DNA from: CAVSRC01 sp963781775
Lineage (GTDB): Bacteria > Pseudomonadota > Alphaproteobacteria > Rhizobiales > Kaistiaceae
Assembly: GCA_963781775.1 (NCBI GenBank)
Contig: CAWAHE010000014.1
Location: 1-64,000, forward strand
Length of the DNA: 64,000 nt
Reading direction: 5' to 3'
Part shown: piece after piece, positions 34,195-42,599 of the stretch
How positions within the stretch are numbered: position 1 is the first letter of the stretch
Layout of the letters: each line of letters starts with the position of its first letter
Notes under the pieces: generated by a model
The model's input: only the letters and a program-made list of their open reading frames with translations
The model's database searches: none
Told to the model about the DNA's origin: nothing
Translations under genes and position numbers: made by a program

Positions 34195-34293
34195 GCGTAA
34201 GAACGGGCAGCATCATTGCCGGCAACGCTTAAGCATCGGCCACCCGCACGCCGCTTTTTGCCGCGTCGCTTAACGAATGGTTACGGCGCGACG

Positions 34294-35058
34294 CTAGAGC
34301 CAACCGCCATCGAAGACGTAGGTCTGGTTGGTGGCGGCCGACGCCTCGTCGGAGCCGAAAAACAGCACGGCGCGGGCGATATCGTCCGGCCCGAGTTCCC
34401 GCGGCAGGCACTGGTCCTGCATCAGCTTTTCCAGCGCCTCGGGCGTCGCCCACAACTCCTTCTGGCGCCTGGTCATGATCCAGCCGGGGGCAACGTGGTT
34501 GACGCGGATATTGTACTTGCCGAGTTCGCGCGCGACGCCGCGGGTGAGGCCGAGCACGCCGGCCTTGGCGGCGGTGTAGACCGGCAGGCCGCCGAAGGCG
34601 ACCATCCACGAATTGGAGCCGATGTTCACGATCGAACCATTCTTCGCCTTCTTCATGTCGGGCGCGACGGCCTGGATGGTGAAGAGCTGGTGCTTGAGAT
34701 TCATGGCGATGCGCTCGTCAAAATAGTCCGACGTGACATCCTCGAGCTTGTGGCGCTCGTCATGGGCGGCGTTGTTGACCAGCACCGTGATCGGACCGAA
34801 CGTCTTGCGGACGGAGGCGACCGCCTTTTTCAGCGCCGCGATGTCGGCGAGATCGCAATGTTCGAAGTGGACCTTCTGGCGCTTGCGCCTGATGCGCGCG
34901 ACCAGAGCCTTCGATTCCTTCTCCTTGATGTCGATGAAGGCGACCTTCGATCCCTGGGCGGCGAAGTGCTCGACGATGGATTCGCCGATGCCGGACCCGC
35001 CGCCGGTGACGAGGACGGTGCGGCCTTTGAGGCTCGGGTAGATGGCGCCGAATTTCAT
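34294..35058 (-). CDS. short-chain dehydrogenase/reductase (SDR)
   Basis: A 254-residue classical SDR. The cofactor loop reads VTGGGSGIGESIVEHFAAQG (TGxxxGIG), the NNA motif is VLVNNAAHDE, and the catalytic Ser-Tyr-Lys set appears in NIGSNSWMVAFGGLPVYTAAKAG (Ser in NIGSNSW; YTAAK). Aspartate after strand 2 (FIDIKEKE) suggests NAD preference. The substrate is not predictable; many relatives are sugar or polyol dehydrogenases. ATG 35058 has GAGGGAA upstream. Confidence 0.9.
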   Translation of the reverse strand: MKFGAIYPSLKGRTVLVTGGGSGIGESIVEHFAAQGSKVAFIDIKEKESKALVARIRRKRQKVHFEHCDLADIAALKKAVASVRKTFGPITVLVNNAAHDERHKLEDVTSDYFDERIAMNLKHQLFTIQAVAPDMKKAKNGSIVNIGSNSWMVAFGGLPVYTAAKAGVLGLTRGVARELGKYNIRVNHVAPGWIMTRRQKELWATPEALEKLMQDQCLPRELGPDDIARAVLFFGSDEASAATNQTYVFDGGWL

Positions 35059-35292
35059 TGGGTGTTCCCTCGGATGCTGTTTTCGTGTTTCCGGCCTACC
35101 CATCCCACCGAAACCGCAGGGCGATCAAGCCGGAAGTCGCGAAAATGCGCGGATGGCGGCGGGTGGATGGTTCGGCGCCGTGCCGTGCGGCCGGGGTCAT
35201 GCTAAAAAAAGCTGAAATCCTTGTCGAAAAAGGACAACGCCGTTCGTCAACAGCCGTGAGGACAGAACCGTGAGCTTGGGGAGGAAGACGAC

Positions 35293-36375
35293 GTGGCCGA
35301 GAAAGTCCTTCTGCTGATTGGAACGAAAAAGGGAACCTTCATCGTCGAGGGCGACGCCCGGCGGCAATCGTGGTCGCAGCGCGGTCCTTTCTGCGAAATG
35401 TGGCCGATGAACCACGTCGTCGGCGATCCGGCGACGGGGACCATCTATGGCGCCGGCGGCAACGAGTGGTTCGGGCCGGCGGTGTGGAAATCGACCGATT
35501 TTGGCGCAACCTGGACCCATTCGAGCGAGGGCCTCGCCTATGCCGCCGGCGAGGAGCCGATCAAGGCAGGCTGGAGCCTCGCGGTCGCCAACGGATCGCT
35601 CTATGCCGGCGTGCAGCCGGCCGGGCTGTTCCGCAGCGACGATGGCGGCGAAAACTGGGCGCAGATCTCAGGCCTCAGGGACCACCCGACCCGGCCGCAA
35701 TGGCAACCGGGCGGCGCCGGGCTGATCCTTCATTCGCTGGTCATCGATCCGGACGACCACGACCGCATGTGGGTCGGCATCTCGGCGGCCGGCGTGTTCC
35801 ATTCGGCGGACGGCGGCAAGACCTGGGAGCCGCGCAACAAGGGAACGCGTTCCGATTTCATGCCGGAGGGACAGAGGTATCCCGAGTTCGGCCAGTGCGT
35901 GCACAACGTCGTCCTGGCGCCGGGCACCAGCGACCGGCTCTACCAGCAGAACCATTGCGGCATGTACCGCAGCGACGATGCCGGCAAGAGCTGGCAGAGC
36001 ATCGAAGCCGGCCTGCCGTCGAGCTTCGGATTCCCGGCGGCGGCCCACCCACGCGACCCGGATACGGTCTACCTGTTGCCGCTCAACGGCGACATTCGCG
36101 GCCGCTACGTGCCGGACGGCAAGGCGGCGGTCTATCGCTCGCGCGACCGGGGCGATACCTGGCAGGCGATGCGCAACGGGCTGCCGCAGGAGAACGCGTT
36201 CTTCGGCGTGCTGCGCCAGGCGATGGCGACCGACCGGCTCGACCCGGCCGGCATCTATTTTGGCACCTCCTCCGGCACGCTGTTCGCCAGCGCCGACGAA
36301 GGCGACTCCTGGTCGCCGATTGCCGAGCACCTGCCCACCATCCTCTCGGTGGAAACGCTGGTAGTGGAGGCGTAG
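35293..36375 (+). CDS. Asp-box (BNR) repeat beta-propeller protein, sialidase/VPS10-like
   Basis: A 360-residue protein with six Asp-box repeats of the S-x-D-x-G-x-x-W form: STDFGATW, SDDGGENW, SADGGKTW, SDDAGKSW, SRDRGDTW and SADEGDSW, spaced as in a beta-propeller. No signal peptide is present, so it is probably cytosolic, unlike true sialidases. It has the opening LLIGTKKGTFIVEGD often seen in this group. GTG start with GGAGGAAG upstream. The next gene, 7 nt on, encodes a MoaD/ThiS-like protein; the pair is likely an operon. Enzymatic activity is not shown. Confidence 0.88.
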   Translation: MAEKVLLLIGTKKGTFIVEGDARRQSWSQRGPFCEMWPMNHVVGDPATGTIYGAGGNEWFGPAVWKSTDFGATWTHSSEGLAYAAGEEPIKAGWSLAVANGSLYAGVQPAGLFRSDDGGENWAQISGLRDHPTRPQWQPGGAGLILHSLVIDPDDHDRMWVGISAAGVFHSADGGKTWEPRNKGTRSDFMPEGQRYPEFGQCVHNVVLAPGTSDRLYQQNHCGMYRSDDAGKSWQSIEAGLPSSFGFPAAAHPRDPDTVYLLPLNGDIRGRYVPDGKAAVYRSRDRGDTWQAMRNGLPQENAFFGVLRQAMATDRLDPAGIYFGTSSGTLFASADEGDSWSPIAEHLPTILSVETLVVEA

Positions 36376-36382
36376 CGGAACG

Positions 36383-36679
36383 ATGGCGGCGCCGATGCCA
36401 AAGGAGAGCCCCGCGCCGGTCACCGTGACACTGGCGGGCGCGCTCGCCTACCTTTTTCCGACGGCGCCGCGCCGGCTCGAGGTGCCGGCCGCCAGCGTTC
36501 GCGAGATGATCGAGGCGCTCGATGCGGGCTGGCCGGGCATGCGCGACCGCATCGTCGATTCGACGCCGGCCATCCGCCGCCACATGAACGTGTTCGTCGA
36601 CGGCGAACGGGCGAAGCTGGATACGCCGCTCAAGCCCGGCGCGGCGGTCTTCGTGCTGACCGCCATCAGCGGGGGCTGA
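36383..36679 (+). CDS. MoaD/ThiS-like ubiquitin-fold protein ending in Gly-Gly
   Basis: A 98-residue protein with the beta-grasp pattern of sulfur-carrier proteins: VTVTLAGALAYLF, then MIEALDAGWPGMRDRI, RHMNVFVDGERAKLDTPL, and a C-terminal VFVLTAISGG. The terminal Gly-Gly is the feature needed for activation as an acyl adenylate. No moaE, thiG, moeB or E1-like gene is nearby, so its partner is unknown. It is cotranscribed with the Asp-box propeller gene. Confidence 0.85.
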   Translation: MAAPMPKESPAPVTVTLAGALAYLFPTAPRRLEVPAASVREMIEALDAGWPGMRDRIVDSTPAIRRHMNVFVDGERAKLDTPLKPGAAVFVLTAISGG

Positions 36680-36728
36680 GTTCTGGCCATTTCGTTCCGT
36701 CGAAGACCTGGGAAGGAGACCTGACAGC

Positions 36729-37265
36729 ATGGCGAAGCTCGTCTTCGGAATGAACCTGTCGCTGGATGGCTATGTCGACCATGAGGCGTTTGGGCCGGGC
36801 CCGCTCCTCTTTCGCCACTGGATTGAGCACGTGCGCAGCCTGACCGGCAGCCTCTACGGCCGCACCATGTACGAGATCATGCGTTATTGGGACGACGACC
36901 ATCCCGAATGGGACATCGCCGAACGCGAATTCGCGACAGCGTGGCGGAACCAGCCGAAATGGGTCGTGTCGCGCTCGCTGAAGTCGGTCGGCCCCAACGC
37001 CACGCTGGTTTCGGACGATATCGAGGCATCGATACGCCGGCTGAAGGCCGAACGCGCCGGGGAAATCGACATCGCCGGACCAAATCTCGCGGGGAGCCTG
37101 ACCGACCTCGGACTCATCGACGAGTATCGGCTTTACTTCCATCCCGTGGTGCTCGGCCGCGGCGTTCCGTTCTTCGCCGGCCCGCGGCCGCGGCTTCGCC
37201 CCCTGGCCACCGACCGCATCGGTGAGGACGTGATCAGGCTCACCTACGTTCCGGCATCATCGTAG
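36729..37265 (+). CDS. dihydrofolate reductase family (RibD C-terminal-like) protein
   Basis: A 178-residue protein of the RibD_C/YyaP-YwjB group. Typical segments are FGMNLSLDGYVDH at the N-terminus, LYGRTMYEIMRYW, DIAGPNLAGSLTDLGLIDEY and YFHPVVLGRGVPFFAG. The family has the DHFR fold and binds NADPH, but the substrate is generally not known. Ribosome site GGAGA lies 9 nt before the ATG. It is convergent with upp. Confidence 0.9.
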   Translation: MAKLVFGMNLSLDGYVDHEAFGPGPLLFRHWIEHVRSLTGSLYGRTMYEIMRYWDDDHPEWDIAEREFATAWRNQPKWVVSRSLKSVGPNATLVSDDIEASIRRLKAERAGEIDIAGPNLAGSLTDLGLIDEYRLYFHPVVLGRGVPFFAGPRPRLRPLATDRIGEDVIRLTYVPASS

Positions 37266-37323
37266 CCGCCGCCCAAGGACCCGCGAAGGGGCTCGGCATG
37301 GCCGCGTTTGGCGGACGTGCGTC

Positions 37324-37953
37324 CTACTTCGTGCCGTAGAGGCGGTCGCCGGCGTCACCGAGGCCGGGGACGATATAGCCGTGGTCGTTGAGATATTCGT
37401 CGATGGCGGCGGTATAGATCGGGACGCCGGGCTGGGCGGCCTGCAGGCGCGCGATACCTTCCGGCGCGGCCAGCAGGCAGACGAAGCGAATGTCGCGGGC
37501 GCCGCGCGCCTTGAGCCGATCGATGGCGGCGGAGGCGGAATTGGAGGTGGCGAGCATCGGATCGACGACGATGACCAGGCGCTCGGCCATATCGTCCGGA
37601 GCCTTGAAATAATACTCGACCGGCTCGAGCGTGTCGGGCTTGCGGTAGATGCCGATATGGGCGACGCGGGCGGACGGCACGAGGTCGAGCATGCCCTCCA
37701 GCAGGCCGTTGCCGGCCCTGAGGATCGAGGCGAAGACCGGCTTCTTGCCTTGCAGGATGGGGGCCTCCATGCCGGCGAGCGGCGTCTCGATGTGCGTCGT
37801 GGTCAGCTTGAGGTCGCGCGTGACCTCGTAGGTGAGGAGCAGCGCGATCTCGCGCAGAAGCTGGCGGAAGCTCGCGGTCGAGGTGGTCTTGTCGCGCATC
37901 AGGCTGAGTTTGTGCTGCACGAGCGGATGGTCGACGACGGTGACACCTTCCAT
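37324..37953 (-). CDS. upp: uracil phosphoribosyltransferase
   Basis: Forms UMP from uracil and PRPP for pyrimidine salvage (cytosolic, GTP-activated in the family). The 209-residue sequence has VVDHPLVQHKLSLMRDKTTS at the N-terminus, LRAGNGLLEGMLDLVPSARV, the PRPP loop VIVVDPMLATSNSASAAI and the C-terminal uracil-binding PGLGDAGDRLYGTK. The ATG at 37953 is the family start. It is divergent from deoB by 137 nt and belongs to the nucleoside salvage cluster. Confidence 0.96.
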   Translation of the reverse strand: MEGVTVVDHPLVQHKLSLMRDKTTSTASFRQLLREIALLLTYEVTRDLKLTTTHIETPLAGMEAPILQGKKPVFASILRAGNGLLEGMLDLVPSARVAHIGIYRKPDTLEPVEYYFKAPDDMAERLVIVVDPMLATSNSASAAIDRLKARGARDIRFVCLLAAPEGIARLQAAQPGVPIYTAAIDEYLNDHGYIVPGLGDAGDRLYGTK

Positions 37954-38090
37954 GGCGGATTTCCCTTTCGCGCGGCGTTTTCGCGACAGGTTTAGCCCCT
38001 GGCCGCCGCCAGCGCCAATCGAAGCAGGACCACATTGACGGCGTTGTCCCCATTGAATCGCGGCAGCGTTCCGCCTAGGCCTGCCCAACC

Positions 38091-39308
38091 ATGAAACGCG
38101 CGTTCCTCCTGGTAATGGATTCGGTCGGGATCGGCGGCGCCGAGGACGCGGGCGCGTTCGGCGACGCGGGCGCCGATACGCTCGGCCATATCGCGGCGGC
38201 CTGCGCCACCGGGCGCGGCGACCGCGACGGCTTGCGCGCGGGACCGCTGACGCTCCCCAACCTGACGCGACTCGGCTTCGGGCAGGCAGCGAAGGCCTCG
38301 ACCGGCACGCTGCCGCCGGGACTGGAGGGGACGCCCGACGGGCAAGCGATCTTCGGCTACGGCGTCGAGACCTCAACCGGCAAGGACACGCCATCCGGCC
38401 ACTGGGAAATCGCCGGCGTGCCGGTGTCGTTCGCGTGGACGTATTTTCCGGATACCGAGCCGGCGTTTCCGAAGACATTGACGGACGCGCTGATTGTCGA
38501 AGCGAGGCTCCCGGGCATCCTTGGCAACAAGCACGCCTCGGGCATGCCGATCATCCAGGCGCTCGGGCAGGAGCACATCCGGACCGGCAAGCCGATTTGC
38601 TACACCTCGGCCAACTCGGTGTTCCAGATCGCCGCGCACGAGACCCATTTCGGGCTGGAACGGCTCTACGAGGTGTGCGCAATCGCGCGCCGGCTGCTCG
38701 ACCCGATGAATGTCGGCCGCGTCATCGCGCGACCCTTTGTCGGCGAGACGCCGGAGACATTCAAGCGCACGGCGAACCGGCGCGACTATGCCGTGCCGCC
38801 GCCGGAGCCGACGCTGCTCGACCGGCTGAGCGAGGCCGGGCGTACGGTCTATTCGGTCGGCAAGATCGGCGACATCTTTGCCCATCGCGGCACCGGTACG
38901 ATCCTGAAGGCGGCCGACGACATGGCGCTGTTCGATCGCACGCTGGAGGCGGCGTCACAGGCCGGCGATGGCGACCTCGTCTTCGCCAACTATGTCGATT
39001 TCGACTCGCTCTACGGCCACCGTCGCGACGTGCCGGGTTATGCGGCGGCGCTGGAGGCGTTCGACGCGCGGATTCCGGAACTGCTGGCGGTGCTGAAGGA
39101 TGGCGACCTCGTCATCATCACCGCCGACCATGGCAACGACCCGACATGGCGCGGGACCGACCACACGCGCGAACATGTGGCGATCGTCGGGCTCAGGCAC
39201 GGAATGGACGGCAAGGACATCGGCCGGCGTGGATTCGCCGACATCGGCGAGAGCGTGGCGGCGCATTTGGGACTTGCGCCGGGGCGGCACGGGAAGAGCT
39301 TCCTCTGA
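38091..39308 (+). CDS. deoB: phosphopentomutase
   Basis: Interconverts ribose or deoxyribose 1-phosphate and 5-phosphate, feeding nucleoside sugars into central metabolism. The 405-residue protein belongs to the alkaline-phosphatase-like mutases: the N-terminal metal site MDSVGIGGAEDAGAFGDAGA, the KDTPSGHWE segment, and the second metal site in VIITADHGNDPTWRGTDHTR. It stands beside upp, deoA, a nucleoside phosphorylase and cdd. Confidence 0.96.
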   Translation: MKRAFLLVMDSVGIGGAEDAGAFGDAGADTLGHIAAACATGRGDRDGLRAGPLTLPNLTRLGFGQAAKASTGTLPPGLEGTPDGQAIFGYGVETSTGKDTPSGHWEIAGVPVSFAWTYFPDTEPAFPKTLTDALIVEARLPGILGNKHASGMPIIQALGQEHIRTGKPICYTSANSVFQIAAHETHFGLERLYEVCAIARRLLDPMNVGRVIARPFVGETPETFKRTANRRDYAVPPPEPTLLDRLSEAGRTVYSVGKIGDIFAHRGTGTILKAADDMALFDRTLEAASQAGDGDLVFANYVDFDSLYGHRRDVPGYAAALEAFDARIPELLAVLKDGDLVIITADHGNDPTWRGTDHTREHVAIVGLRHGMDGKDIGRRGFADIGESVAAHLGLAPGRHGKSFL

Positions 39309-39314
39309 CGCGCC

Positions 39315-39533
39315 TCAGCGGCCGGCGTCGCGGGGCCTGTCGGTGACCCAGTAGGCAAAATCGCGGTTGACCGGACCAGAGGCGCGTCGCGCCTCGACCG
39401 GCTTGTCCTGACCACCAGCCCGACGGTCGGTGATGCCGGCGATCGCGCGCCGGTCCATGACCGGGGCAGCGTTCAGGCGCGCGTCGAAGACGCGCATGAA
39501 TTCGTCCAGGGCCGCTTCGTGTTCGTCGCTCAT
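39315..39533 (-). CDS. hypothetical 72-residue protein
   Basis: Not recognised. A short, charged, Arg-rich soluble protein with an N-terminal helix-like part (EHEAALDEFMRVFDARLNAA) and a C-terminal segment NRDFAYWVTDRPRD. The case for it being a gene is a strong GGGAGG ribosome site 6 nt before the ATG and placement in an otherwise empty gap between deoB (convergent) and deoA (same strand). Confidence 0.6.
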   Translation of the reverse strand: MSDEHEAALDEFMRVFDARLNAAPVMDRRAIAGITDRRAGGQDKPVEARRASGPVNRDFAYWVTDRPRDAGR

Positions 39534-39693
39534 GCGAGCCTCCCTCAGGCCACACTAGCGCAACCGCGGATGGACTGATCGCTGCGACAACCTCAAGTTT
39601 CGAATTCAGGATTAACGAGGGCGGATTAGCGTTGTGCGACTGATGGTTAGCGGAGGCGCTTGAGGGCCTGTCTGCCCGCCTTAAGACATCGAT

Positions 39694-41004
39694 TCAGGGG
39701 CCGACCCACTCGTGGACCACCTTGCCCATCGCCGGCGCCGCATCGCCGATCACATACGCGGCGCGCAGCGCCGTTTCGGCGCGGGCGGCGGCTGTCTCGT
39801 CCCTCGCGTGGACCATGGCAAGCGGCGCATCCGGACCGACTTTCGTGCCGAGACCGGCGAGGCGCGTGAAGCCGACCGAATGATCGATGGCGTCGGTGGC
39901 GCGCATGCGGCCGCCGCCGAGTTCGATGACCGCGATGCCGATGGCGCGGGTGTCGATGTGGGTGACCACGCCGGCGCGTTCGGGCGCGGCAGGACGGACC
40001 AGCGCCGCGGGCTTCAGATGCTTCTCCGGCCTCTCCATGAAGTCCGCCGGCCCGCCGAGGGCGGTGACCATGCGGCCGAAGATCTCGGCCGCCTGACCGG
40101 ACGAAAACGCTGCTGCGATCTTTCCGCGACCCTCGGCATCGTCGACGGCGAGGCCGCCGAGCGCCAGAAGTTCGCCGCCGAGCGCGACCGTGACTTCATG
40201 CAGGCGGCGGTCGGGATTGCCCTTGAGAAAGTTCACCGCGTTCATGACCTCGACGGCGTTGCCAGCGGCGGTGGCGAGCGGCTCGTTCATGTCGGTGATG
40301 AGGGCGCTGGTCCTCATGCCGGCGCCATTGGCGACGGTGACGAGGCTGTCGGCCAGCGCCCGCGACTCTTCGCGCTTCTCCATGAAGGCGCCGGTGCCGG
40401 TCTTCACGTCGAGAACGAGGCCGGCGAGGCCGGCGGCGAGCTTCTTGGACAGGATCGAGGTTGTGATCAGCGGGACCAACTCGACCGTCCCTGTGACATC
40501 GCGGATGGCGTAGAGGCGCTTGTCGGCGGGCGCGAGATCGGCCGTCTGGCCGATGATGGCGCAACCGACTTCGGCGACGACCTTACGCAGGAGATCGAGG
40601 TCAGGCTGGGTGCGGTAACCGGGAATCGAATCGAGCTTGTCGAGCGTGCCGCCAGTGTGGCCGAGGCCGCGGCCGGAAATCATCGGCACATAGGCGCCGC
40701 AGGCAGCGAGCGCCGGCGCCAACATCAGCGAGACATTGTCGCCGATGCCGCCGGTGGAATGCTTGTCGAGTGCAGGGCCGGGCAGATGCGACCAGTCGAG
40801 GACCGTGCCGGAATCGCGCATGGCGATGGTGAGCGCCACCGCCTCCTCCAGCTTCATGCCACGGAAGAAGACGGCCATGGCGAAAGCGGCGACCTGGCCT
40901 TCGGTCACCGTGCCCTCGGTGAGGCCGGAGACCATGAAGCCGATCTCCTCGGCCGACAGCGTTTCGCCGTCGCGTTTCCTGCGGATGATTTCCTGGGGGA
41001 GCAT
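39694..41004 (-). CDS. deoA: thymidine phosphorylase
   Basis: Splits thymidine and deoxyuridine with phosphate into base and deoxyribose 1-phosphate, the substrate of DeoB. The 436-residue protein has the family signature DKHSTGGIGDNVSLMLAPAL, then SGRGLGHTGGTLDKLDSIPG, phosphate-binding VKTGTGAFM and a C-terminal domain of the pyrimidine phosphorylase type. ATG at 41004. About 150 nt, filled by a dispersed palindromic repeat, separate it from the upstream phosphorylase gene. Confidence 0.95.
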   Translation of the reverse strand: MLPQEIIRRKRDGETLSAEEIGFMVSGLTEGTVTEGQVAAFAMAVFFRGMKLEEAVALTIAMRDSGTVLDWSHLPGPALDKHSTGGIGDNVSLMLAPALAACGAYVPMISGRGLGHTGGTLDKLDSIPGYRTQPDLDLLRKVVAEVGCAIIGQTADLAPADKRLYAIRDVTGTVELVPLITTSILSKKLAAGLAGLVLDVKTGTGAFMEKREESRALADSLVTVANGAGMRTSALITDMNEPLATAAGNAVEVMNAVNFLKGNPDRRLHEVTVALGGELLALGGLAVDDAEGRGKIAAAFSSGQAAEIFGRMVTALGGPADFMERPEKHLKPAALVRPAAPERAGVVTHIDTRAIGIAVIELGGGRMRATDAIDHSVGFTRLAGLGTKVGPDAPLAMVHARDETAAARAETALRAAYVIGDAAPAMGKVVHEWVGP

Positions 41005-41026
41005 TTCCCGCTCAATACCTTGTCGG

Positions 41027-41145
41027 TTGCGTGATCCCTGCGAAGGCGGGGATCCAGTATCCGCCAGCGCCGGTAGCCAATCCCCGGGGCCCTGTGACTA
41101 CTGGGTCCCCTTGCCTCGCCTTGCCACGGCAAGGCTCGCCGGAGA
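41027..41145. repeat. dispersed palindromic intergenic repeat
   Basis: Outer arms GGATCCAGTA and TACTGGGTCC (one mismatch) flank a middle segment. The outer left begins ATCCCTGCGAAGGCGGGGATCC, close to the ATCCCCGC-type intergenic palindromes widespread in alphaproteobacteria. The right arm contains GCCTTGCC (41118-41125) and GGCAAGGC (41128-41135), a perfect 8-bp stem with 2-nt loop. It lies inside the deoA-phosphorylase gap on an otherwise compact operon, so its hairpins will be in the mRNA. Confidence 0.6.
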
Positions 41146-41156
41146 TGTTCCTCTTG

Positions 41157-41969
41157 TTACCGCCAGCGACCGTCGCGCAGGAAGCGGCGAACGATGCGTT
41201 CCAGCTTCGCGGCGCCGAGCGGGGCGAGCATCTTGGTCTCCTCGTGGGTGATGTCGACGCCGGTCATGCCGGCGGCAAAATGCACGATCGCCGAAATGGC
41301 GGCGCAGCGCAGGCCGAAAAAGCGACCGAGGATGACTTCCGGCGCGGTCGACATGCCGACGGCATGAGCGCCGGCCAGCCGCGCCATGCGGATCTCGGCC
41401 GGCGTCTCGAAGGACGGGCCGGAGAACCAGATGTAGACACCGGTCGACAGCGCCACATCTTCGTGCTCGGCGGCGGCGAGCAGATCGGCGCGCAGATCGG
41501 GATCGTAGGCGTTGGTCATGCTGACGAAACGATCGTCGCTGCGCTGGCCGATGAGCGGATTGATGCCCGAGAAGGCGATGTGATCGGTAATCAGCATCAC
41601 CTCGCCGGGGCCGACTTCGGTGCGCAACGAGCCGGCGGCATTGGTGAGGATGAGGATGTCGCAGCCGAGCGCCTTCAGCGCCGCGATCGGCTCGCGCATC
41701 GCCGCCGGATTGCCGGTCTCATAGAAGTGCGCCCGGCCGGAAAAAACGACGACGGCGACGCCATCGAGCCAGCCGGCGACGACTTCGTTGCGGTGCGACG
41801 AAACGGTCGAGGCGGGAAAATCGGGCAGCGCCGAATACGGAATGCTGACCGCGTCCTCGACATGGTCGGCGATGCCGGCAAGACCGGAGCCGAGCACGAT
41901 GCCGACTTCGAAGGGCAGGTCGGCGGCCTGGCGGATGATGGCCGCGGCCTCCTCACCCTCGCCGCCCAT
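41157..41969 (-). CDS. purine nucleoside phosphorylase (trimeric PNP type)
   Basis: Phosphorolysis of purine nucleosides to base and (deoxy)ribose 1-phosphate. The 270-residue protein has VGIVLGSGLAGIADHVEDAV (phosphate loop), FSGRAHFYETGNPAAMREPI, LTNAAGSLRTEVGPGEVMLI and YIWFSGPSFETPAEIRMAR, matching PunA/PNP I. Start ATG 41969 overlaps the cdd stop (ATGA), which decides it over longer openings of the frame. Confidence 0.94.
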   Translation of the reverse strand: MGGEGEEAAAIIRQAADLPFEVGIVLGSGLAGIADHVEDAVSIPYSALPDFPASTVSSHRNEVVAGWLDGVAVVVFSGRAHFYETGNPAAMREPIAALKALGCDILILTNAAGSLRTEVGPGEVMLITDHIAFSGINPLIGQRSDDRFVSMTNAYDPDLRADLLAAAEHEDVALSTGVYIWFSGPSFETPAEIRMARLAGAHAVGMSTAPEVILGRFFGLRCAAISAIVHFAAGMTGVDITHEETKMLAPLGAAKLERIVRRFLRDGRWR

Positions 41970-42376
41970 CACTTTCGGTCCAGGTCGAAGGCGGCGGGCA
42001 GTAGATCGCGCAATGCGAAGGTGCGGCCCTCGCCCGACGGATCGATGACGTCGATCGGGGTATCCGGCCCGGCGAACTCGGCGAGGCGCTGACGGCAGCC
42101 GCCGCAGGGCGTGGTCAGCCGCCCGTCGATGCGCTCGGCAACCACCGAGACCGCGGCGATGCGCCGGCCCTCGGCGTTCGTGGCGGCAGCGACCATGTGG
42201 GCGATTGCCGAGGTCTCCGCGCACCAACCCTCGGGAAACGAGGCATTTTCGACATTGGCGCCGACGTGGACGACGCCGTCCTCGGAACGCAGCGCGGCGC
42301 CCACCGGGAACTTCGAATAAGGCGCGTGGGCGCGTCCGCGAACGGCTTTCGCCTTGTCGAAGAGTTCCCTGTCCAT
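41969..42376 (-). CDS. cdd: cytidine deaminase
   Basis: Deaminates cytidine and deoxycytidine to uridine forms. The 135-residue size matches the homotetrameric class. Zinc and catalytic residues are visible in EGWCAETSAI (Cys, Glu) and TPCGGCRQRL (two Cys). HAPYSKFPVGAAL is the usual substrate-binding segment. ATG 42376 follows GGGGAAA; an upstream ATG at 42412 is less likely. It heads a minus-strand operon cdd-pnp-deoA, divergent from the bmpA transport operon. Confidence 0.95.
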   Translation of the reverse strand: MDRELFDKAKAVRGRAHAPYSKFPVGAALRSEDGVVHVGANVENASFPEGWCAETSAIAHMVAAATNAEGRRIAAVSVVAERIDGRLTTPCGGCRQRLAEFAGPDTPIDVIDPSGEGRTFALRDLLPAAFDLDRK

Positions 42377-42433
42377 GCGCCGTTTCCCCGGTGTCCGGAT
42401 CGAGCCCGACACGACTTTTTGTAACGCCTTTGG

Positions 42434-42567
42434 CGCGGCGCGTCACGCCGCGGGCCCCCGTCTTGGCGTTGGCAGGCGAAAATGCGAGAGTTGCCCCAAG
42501 CCCTTGCCGGGAAGGGCTCCGGTGGTCAGCCGGCGCGGCCCGAAGGGGAACCGGCGTGCTTACGCCG
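42434..42567 (+). promoter_or_regulatory. structured leader with three hairpins ahead of bmpA
   Basis: Between cdd and bmpA lie three perfect hairpins: CGCGGCG/CGCCGCG (42434-42440, 42446-42452), AGCCCTT/AAGGGCT (42499-42505, 42512-42518) and CGGCGT/ACGCCG (42552-42557, 42562-42567). The last ends 22 nt before the bmpA ribosome site. The second and third would sit in the bmpA 5' leader; the first may lie in the divergent promoter. It does not match a riboswitch class that I can recognise. Confidence 0.4.
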
Positions 42568-42599
42568 ATTTGCCGAAGTCAACATGTCAGGAGGGTCAG

